Program-made: the position numbers and the translations under genes
Notes under the pieces: model-generated
What the model was told of the DNA's origin: nothing
Database searches by the model: none
Seen by the model: the letters and a program-made list of their open reading frames with translations, nothing else
Shown: positions 61,101-64,000 of the stretch, one piece after another
How positions within the stretch are numbered: position 1 is the first letter of the stretch
Layout: each line of letters opens with the position of its first letter
Source: JACCTU01 sp963737405
Lineage (GTDB): Bacteria > Actinomycetota > Thermoleophilia > Gaiellales > Gaiellaceae
DNA: 64,000 bases
Direction of reading: 5' to 3'
Assembly (NCBI GenBank): GCA_963737405.1
Contig: CAVTSL010000007.1
Span: 124,001 to 188,000 of the forward strand

Positions 61101-61412
61101 TCGCTCCGGGTCGTCCTCGTGCGCCGTCGGCGCGCCGAACACCGCCATCACCGCGTCCCCGACGTACTTCTCGAACGTCCCGCCGTAGCGCTCGAGCTCG
61201 GTCCGCATCCGAGCGAGCTGCGGGTGGACCGCGGCGCGCACGACCTCGGGGTCGCGACCGTCCCCGAGGACCGTCGAGTCGACGAGATCGGCGAAGAGGA
61301 CCGTGACGACCTTCCGCTCCTCGCCCGCAGGCCCGCCGACGGGCGCCCCGCACGCGGGGCAGAAGCGGGCGGCTTCGGGAAGCTCGGAGCCGCAGTGGCG
61401 GCACGCAGCCAT
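58107..61412 (-). CDS. Zinc-ribbon / class III nucleotide cyclase / AAA ATPase / TPR signalling protein
   Basis: 1,101 residues. Residues 1-25: zinc ribbon with two CxxC (CRHCGSE, FCPACGAP). Residues 32-205: class III cyclase with both metal Asp (VLFADLVDST, YVGDAVMAVFG), the preceding Lys in FEKYVGD that favours ATP, and NTGEAVVQL; the catalytic set looks intact, so cAMP production is plausible. Residues 230-480: AAA_16/STAND ATPase with Walker A VGVPGIGKSRL and VFEDLHWADEGLLDFL. The remainder is TPR-like helical repeats (RAGERALALNAPAGAARYFAGAL split; ECQAILGDVHWRQGD). There is no LuxR HTH. ATG at 61412 begins the zinc ribbon. Coupled to the methyltransferase. Confidence 0.9.
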   Translation of the reverse strand: MAACRHCGSELPEAARFCPACGAPVGGPAGEERKVVTVLFADLVDSTVLGDGRDPEVVRAAVHPQLARMRTELERYGGTFEKYVGDAVMAVFGAPTAHEDDPERAVRAALAIRDAIPGVKVAVNTGEAVVQLNAVSGSGEGLATGDVVTTTFRIEEAADAGHVLVGVSTFRATQAAIEYGERRVVQAKGKVDPIPIYEALRTRSDARESYEGRPLAPLIGRREELSMIIDTIARARRDRTVQLVTLVGVPGIGKSRLVWELGRAVSDDPGLVTWRRGRCLPYGNGVTFWALGEMVKAQAGILESDASDAAEEKLGRAVRDLVADGKQATWVENHVRPLVALEAPPAERREEAFAAWRQFFEALAEWGPLVLVFEDLHWADEGLLDFLDHLADWTRNVPIVLLCTARPELLERRAGWGGRSNAATIALPPLSNTETATLVGQLLRQSDVPSELRDVLVERAEGNPLYAEEFVRMLVDRGLLYRENGDWRLRSTNLPLPESVQGLVAARLDALSPNEKATLRDAAVIGRGFWPAAVSAVSGLEPGTVDAALFSLERKELVRRLSASSVATELQYSFHHAVVRDVAYNTIPRVERAEKHRLTAEWIEGLGRREDHSETIAHHYLAALEYARAASQPTDTFAGRARAALRSAGERALALNAPAGAARYFAGALELTLEDERERPELLFLEAKSLYRTGHPDEGLLEQAQRAFLKAGDAERAAECQAILGDVHWRQGDRDAAFALLEQAISGLAKPSYAKAFALSELARMRNAASEPETAVALGVEALDIADALELRDLRVSALTTIGIARTLTGDAGGIDDLRRSVDAAEEMGSPESVRAYYNLGAMLGISGQLLASFDALAEGRELAHRFGDAAWIAWYDAERLYEHYWRGAWDDALELGERIVSAGEPAPASVEFDAALVRSWIALARGNGDDALESVRRAHALAREAPDPQNLLPALASLARTTSELLGDEEAAGYVEELLEGFSERPSPPGYWVFDLAVAADRLARGEAVFDAVRRAAPSTRWLQAAHAIVRGEPWQAADLFGAIGAQPEEAYCRLIAAAREDGTEPRRDGVGSALAFYRRVGATSYAQEAESLLAARRPG

Positions 61413-61458
61413 GCCCCGAGGATAGGGGCGGACCCGGGACGCGCCTAGGGCGAGGCCG

Positions 61459-62445
61459 TCACGCGAAGGCCAGTCCCCTCGGCGACTCGGGAACGGGCAG
61501 CGGGCTCGCCGGCGGCTCGGCCGGGAGCTCGGGCTCGTTGTAGACGCTCGGCGCGACGTCGTTCGCGTTGTCCGCGTAGTACGTGCTCGCGAGCGCCTGG
61601 ATGTGCGAGCGGCCCGGGCCGAGCTCGAACTGGCCGCCGCCGTAGAGGCTGATCCCACGCTCCTCGGCATACGCGATCGTCTCGAGGAGGCGACGGACCG
61701 AGCCGAAGCGGGAGGGCTTGATGTTCAGCCAGCGCGGTGGGAGCTCGAGCGCCTCGACGTCCGCGACCGAGTGGATCGGAGCGTCGTAGCTCAGCCGGTC
61801 GGCCGCCTCGCGCAGGATCGGCCGCGTCTCGTCGGTGAAGCCCGCGTCCTCGATCACCGCGTCCGCGAATCCCTCGACGACGTCCCGGTACAGCCGCGGA
61901 TCGGGCTCCTGGTCGACGGCGGTGCCGCGGTAGTAGGCCTTCAGGTCGGCGCAGCGGATCTTGCCCGTCGAACCGAGCTCGTCGATCACGTCGCGCGACC
62001 AGTCGCCCGTCGGGTCGACCTTGAACTCGAGCTCGGGACGCACCGCGAGGAAGCGATCGATGTCCTGCCGCGTCGAGACGACGAAGCGGACCGGCCGGTA
62101 CTCGCGGCCGACTGCTTCCGCGAGCGTGAGCCCCGCCTGGCGCAGCGCGAGATCGAGCGCTGCGCTCTCGAACGCCCAGCGCCGGTAGTCGGGCAGCTCG
62201 AGCGGCTCGAGGTGCGCGGAGAGCTCGTCGAGCGTCCACTCGCCCGCGAGGTCCGGCCGCGGGAAGCCCTCGTGCATGGGCGCCTCGTACGTGACGTCCT
62301 CGCCCTCACCCGTTTCGCCGGCTCCCGAGAGCTGGACCGTCGTCGTGACGCGGGTGAAGCCGCTCGAGACGTCGAGCTTCCGCCGGTCGAGCTCGAGAGA
62401 CTCGATGCGAAGCGGGAGACCTGCGAGGCGTGGATAGTCGCTCAC
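61459..62445 (-). CDS. Enolase-superfamily protein, mandelate-racemase/OSBS-like
   Basis: 328 residues. A capping domain followed by a barrel: WAFESAALDLALRQAGLTLAEA, VRFVVSTRQ (short form), LEFKVDPTGDW with the barrel Lys, KIRCADLKAYYRG, AVIEDAGFTDETRPIL, WLNIKPSRFGSVRRLLETIAYAEE and YGGGQFELGPGRSHIQALAS. The metal-ligand acids are not all at classical positions, so activity and substrate are uncertain. GTG start, 14 bp from the divergent secreted protein. Confidence 0.8.
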   Translation of the reverse strand: MSDYPRLAGLPLRIESLELDRRKLDVSSGFTRVTTTVQLSGAGETGEGEDVTYEAPMHEGFPRPDLAGEWTLDELSAHLEPLELPDYRRWAFESAALDLALRQAGLTLAEAVGREYRPVRFVVSTRQDIDRFLAVRPELEFKVDPTGDWSRDVIDELGSTGKIRCADLKAYYRGTAVDQEPDPRLYRDVVEGFADAVIEDAGFTDETRPILREAADRLSYDAPIHSVADVEALELPPRWLNIKPSRFGSVRRLLETIAYAEERGISLYGGGQFELGPGRSHIQALASTYYADNANDVAPSVYNEPELPAEPPASPLPVPESPRGLAFA

Positions 62446-62459
62446 GTAGGTGTTCTACA

Positions 62460-62930
62460 GTGCGCGCCGTGCTCGCCGCGCTGCTCGCGTTCGTGCTGGC
62501 GCTGCCGCAGGCCGGCGTCTTCGTCCCGGGGAAGAGCCTCGGCGGCGTGCGCCTCGGCGCGACGGAGAAGCAGGTGCGGAGCGCGTGGGGCCCGCGGGTC
62601 GGCGTCTGCCGCGGCTGCCGCGACCGCACCCTCTACTTCACCTACGCCAAGTTCGACCAGGTCGGCGCCGGTGCCGAGTTCCGCCGCGGTCGCGCGGTCG
62701 GCCTCTTCACGCTGTGGGTCCCGACCGGCTGGCGCACCGACCGCGGCCTCCGGCTCGGCGATCCGCCGCTGAGCGTGAACGGGATCTACGGCACGCTCCC
62801 GCGCGTCGAGTGCGGCCACTACTACGCGCTCGTCCTCCGCCGGAGCGGGACTGTCAGCGCCTTCTACTTCAAGGGCGACACGCTCTGGGCGTTCGGGCTG
62901 CAGCGCCCGTCAGTGCCCGTGTGCCGCTAG
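62460..62930 (+). CDS. Secreted hypothetical protein
   Basis: 156 residues. Signal peptide VRAVLAALLAFVLALPQAGV (about 1-20), then FVPGKSLGGVRLGATEKQVR, a pattern seen in exported proteins with a SmpA/BLIP-like 'G-x-x-LG-x-T-xx-V' motif; WGPRVGVCRGCRDRTLYFTY with a CxxC and FTLWVPTGWRTDRGLRLGD. Ends with Cys. Possible periplasmic or wall-associated binding fold. GTG start; overlaps the converging TetR gene by 21 nt. Confidence 0.72.
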   Translation: MRAVLAALLAFVLALPQAGVFVPGKSLGGVRLGATEKQVRSAWGPRVGVCRGCRDRTLYFTYAKFDQVGAGAEFRRGRAVGLFTLWVPTGWRTDRGLRLGDPPLSVNGIYGTLPRVECGHYYALVLRRSGTVSAFYFKGDTLWAFGLQRPSVPVCR

Positions 62931-63512
62931 GCCGCCGCCGAGGATCTCGACGACCGTCTCCTCGGCGCGCGCCACGTCCTCGTCGCCGTCGGGCAGGAGC
63001 TCGAGCACCCAGCCCGTGAGGATCTCCTCGATCGCGCCGTAGAAGACGACGCTCGCGAGGCGAGGGTCGAGGTCGGCGCGAAGGTCGCCGGCTTCCTGCC
63101 CACGGGTGACGATGCGCTCGATCGCCGCGAACGCGTCGCGCACGTCGCTCACGCGCCGGCCGAGCTGCGCGCTGCGCGTCACCTCGAGCACGAGCACGCG
63201 GACGAGGTCGGGCTGCCGCCGCCACGAGCGGAGCAGGATCGCGGCGACGTGACGGAGCTGTACCTGAGCGGGATCGCCCGACTCCTCGACGTCGCGCACC
63301 GCAGCGAGAAGCTCCGTCCACGTCTCGTTGAAGATCGTCTCGAGAACCTGCTCCTTCGAGCTGAAGTAGTGGTAGAGCAGACCGTGCGCGACGCCGGCCT
63401 CCTCGGCGATGTCGCCGACGCGGGCGGCGTGATAGCCGCGACGGGCGAAGACTCGCACCGCGGCGTCGAGCAGGACGCGGCGCTTGTCGACGGTGATTGA
63501 ACGGCCGTTCAA
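62910..63512 (-). CDS. TetR-family transcriptional regulator
   Basis: 200 residues. TetR_N helix-turn-helix: LLDAAVRVFARRGYHAARVGDIAEEAGVAHGLLYHYFSSKEQVLETIF (shown as one continuous family pattern in three parts: RVFARRGYHAARVGDIA, EEAGVAHGLLYHYF, SSKEQVLETIF), then a ligand-binding helical domain. A TTG start (MNGRSITVDKRR) lies exactly at the end of a 16-bp palindrome, which is probably its own operator. Divergent from the CaiB-type CoA transferase, 31 bp away, which is its likely target. Confidence 0.9.
   Translation of the reverse strand: MNGRSITVDKRRVLLDAAVRVFARRGYHAARVGDIAEEAGVAHGLLYHYFSSKEQVLETIFNETWTELLAAVRDVEESGDPAQVQLRHVAAILLRSWRRQPDLVRVLVLEVTRSAQLGRRVSDVRDAFAAIERIVTRGQEAGDLRADLDPRLASVVFYGAIEEILTGWVLELLPDGDEDVARAEETVVEILGGGLAAHGH
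63497..63512. promoter_or_regulatory. TetR operator overlapping the regulator start codon
   Basis: Perfect 16-bp palindrome TTGAACGGCCGTTCAA. Its last three bases on the minus strand are the TTG start of the TetR gene, and it lies 31 bp before the divergent CoA-transferase start. Position and symmetry indicate autoregulation plus control of the divergent gene. Confidence 0.7.
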
Positions 63513-63543
63513 CGCAGCGGACCGTAGTGTAGGTTCGCCCGCG

Positions 63544-64000
63544 GTGCAACCGCTCGCCGGGCTCCTCGTCGTCGACCTCACGCGGCACCTGCCCGGCCCG
63601 TTCGCGAGCCGCGAGCTGCTGAGGCTCGGCGCGCGCGTCGTGCGGCTCGAGGCTCCGGAGGGCGATCCGCTGCGCGACATCGCACCGCAGTGGGACGCGG
63701 CGCTCAACGCCGGCAAGGAGTCGGTCGTCTGCGACCTGAAGCGCGACCCGGAGCTCGGGCGCGCGCTCTGCGCACGCGCAGACGTGGTGCTCGAGGGATT
63801 CAGGCCGGGCGTCGCCGCTCGTCTCGGCGTCGGGCCGGACGACGTGCCCGAGCGCACGGTGTACTGCTCGATCACCGGCTTCGGCGCGGACGGGCCGCAC
63901 GTCGCGCGCGCGGGGCACGACCTCAACTACCTCGGCTGGGCCGGCGCGCTCGCGGACACGGCTCCCGGCCTGCCGCCGGTGCAGGTCGCCGATCTCGGTG
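63544..64000 (+). CDS. CaiB/BaiF-type CoA transferase, N-terminal part
   Basis: The gene runs off the right edge; 152 codons are visible. PLAGLLVVDLTRHLPGPFAS opens the family III CoA-transferase fold, then LGARVVRLEAPEGDPLRD, LNAGKESVVCDLKRDPELG, DVVLEGFRPGVAARLGV and YCSITGFGADGPHVARAGHD with the catalytic-site Asp region (GHDLNYL). Full-length proteins have about 400 residues and move CoA between carboxylic acids. GTG start. Divergent from and probably controlled by the TetR gene. Confidence 0.9.
   Translation, partial: MQPLAGLLVVDLTRHLPGPFASRELLRLGARVVRLEAPEGDPLRDIAPQWDAALNAGKESVVCDLKRDPELGRALCARADVVLEGFRPGVAARLGVGPDDVPERTVYCSITGFGADGPHVARAGHDLNYLGWAGALADTAPGLPPVQVADLG

Overview
The window is about 70% G+C, uses many GTG and TTG starts, is packed with 1-4 nt gene overlaps, and carries an actinobacterial gene set (DUF2469, SARP/BTAD regulator, MMPL, TIGR03767-type phosphoesterase, DUF2339/DUF3999). 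The best guess is a chromosomal segment of a deep-branching actinobacterium, probably class Thermoleophilia (Gaiellales/Solirubrobacterales). That placement is inference. No rRNA, tRNA, CRISPR array, insertion sequence or phage gene was found.

Layout. The housekeeping backbone runs on the minus strand in the familiar actinobacterial order tilS-hpt-ftsH (23.4-26.9 kb), folP-folB (15.3-16.5 kb), folK-DUF2469-coaX (12.2-13.8 kb), greA-lysS (8.4-10.2 kb) and clpC (1.8-4.3 kb). No folE, panC or panD is visible. Accessory modules interrupt it: a polysaccharide block between lysS and clpC (two sugar-nucleotide epimerases, a NodB deacetylase, a chain-length-type protein with a Glu-Pro tail); dusB and a small membrane protein; a secreted subtilase; a heterodimeric ABC exporter; and, at 20.0-23.3 kb, three tandem paralogous surface proteins beside a SARP-type regulator.

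26.9-38.8 kb is a signalling and envelope region: a lone receiver overlapping a 1,535-residue membrane histidine kinase with five GAF repeats, an AAA ATPase, a cyclase-like domain fused in frame to a NarL/LuxR response regulator, a PAP2 enzyme, an MMPL exporter and a phosphoglycerate-mutase-type phosphatase. 39-46 kb holds purine salvage (deoD), a lipid kinase, acetyl- and methyltransferases, a large secreted phosphoesterase and a sirtuin operon. 46-57 kb has DUF2339/DUF3999 membrane proteins, a VanW protein, and fatty-acyl metabolism (two acyl-CoA dehydrogenases, an SDR, a patatin, a thioesterase). 57-64 kb has a zinc-ribbon/cyclase/AAA/TPR regulator coupled to a methyltransferase, an enolase-superfamily protein, and a TetR gene divergent from a CaiB-type CoA transferase cut by the right edge.

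The most interesting system is at 20.0-23.3 kb. Each of the three paralogous genes is preceded by the same 56-bp block with TTTAGC-like repeats at fixed offsets of 11 and 23 bp. Eleven bp is the spacing read by SARP regulators. A SARP/BTAD gene starts 8 bp beyond the last block and carries a degenerate nucleotide-cyclase-like domain at its C-terminus.

Caution on sequence quality: at least seven single-base frameshifts break otherwise intact genes (two in the 4.5 kb epimerase; one each in the 7.4 kb epimerase, lysS, MMPL, sirtuin, DUF3999 and GH3 genes). All are repaired by deleting one base, which looks like consensus insertion error and not gene decay.
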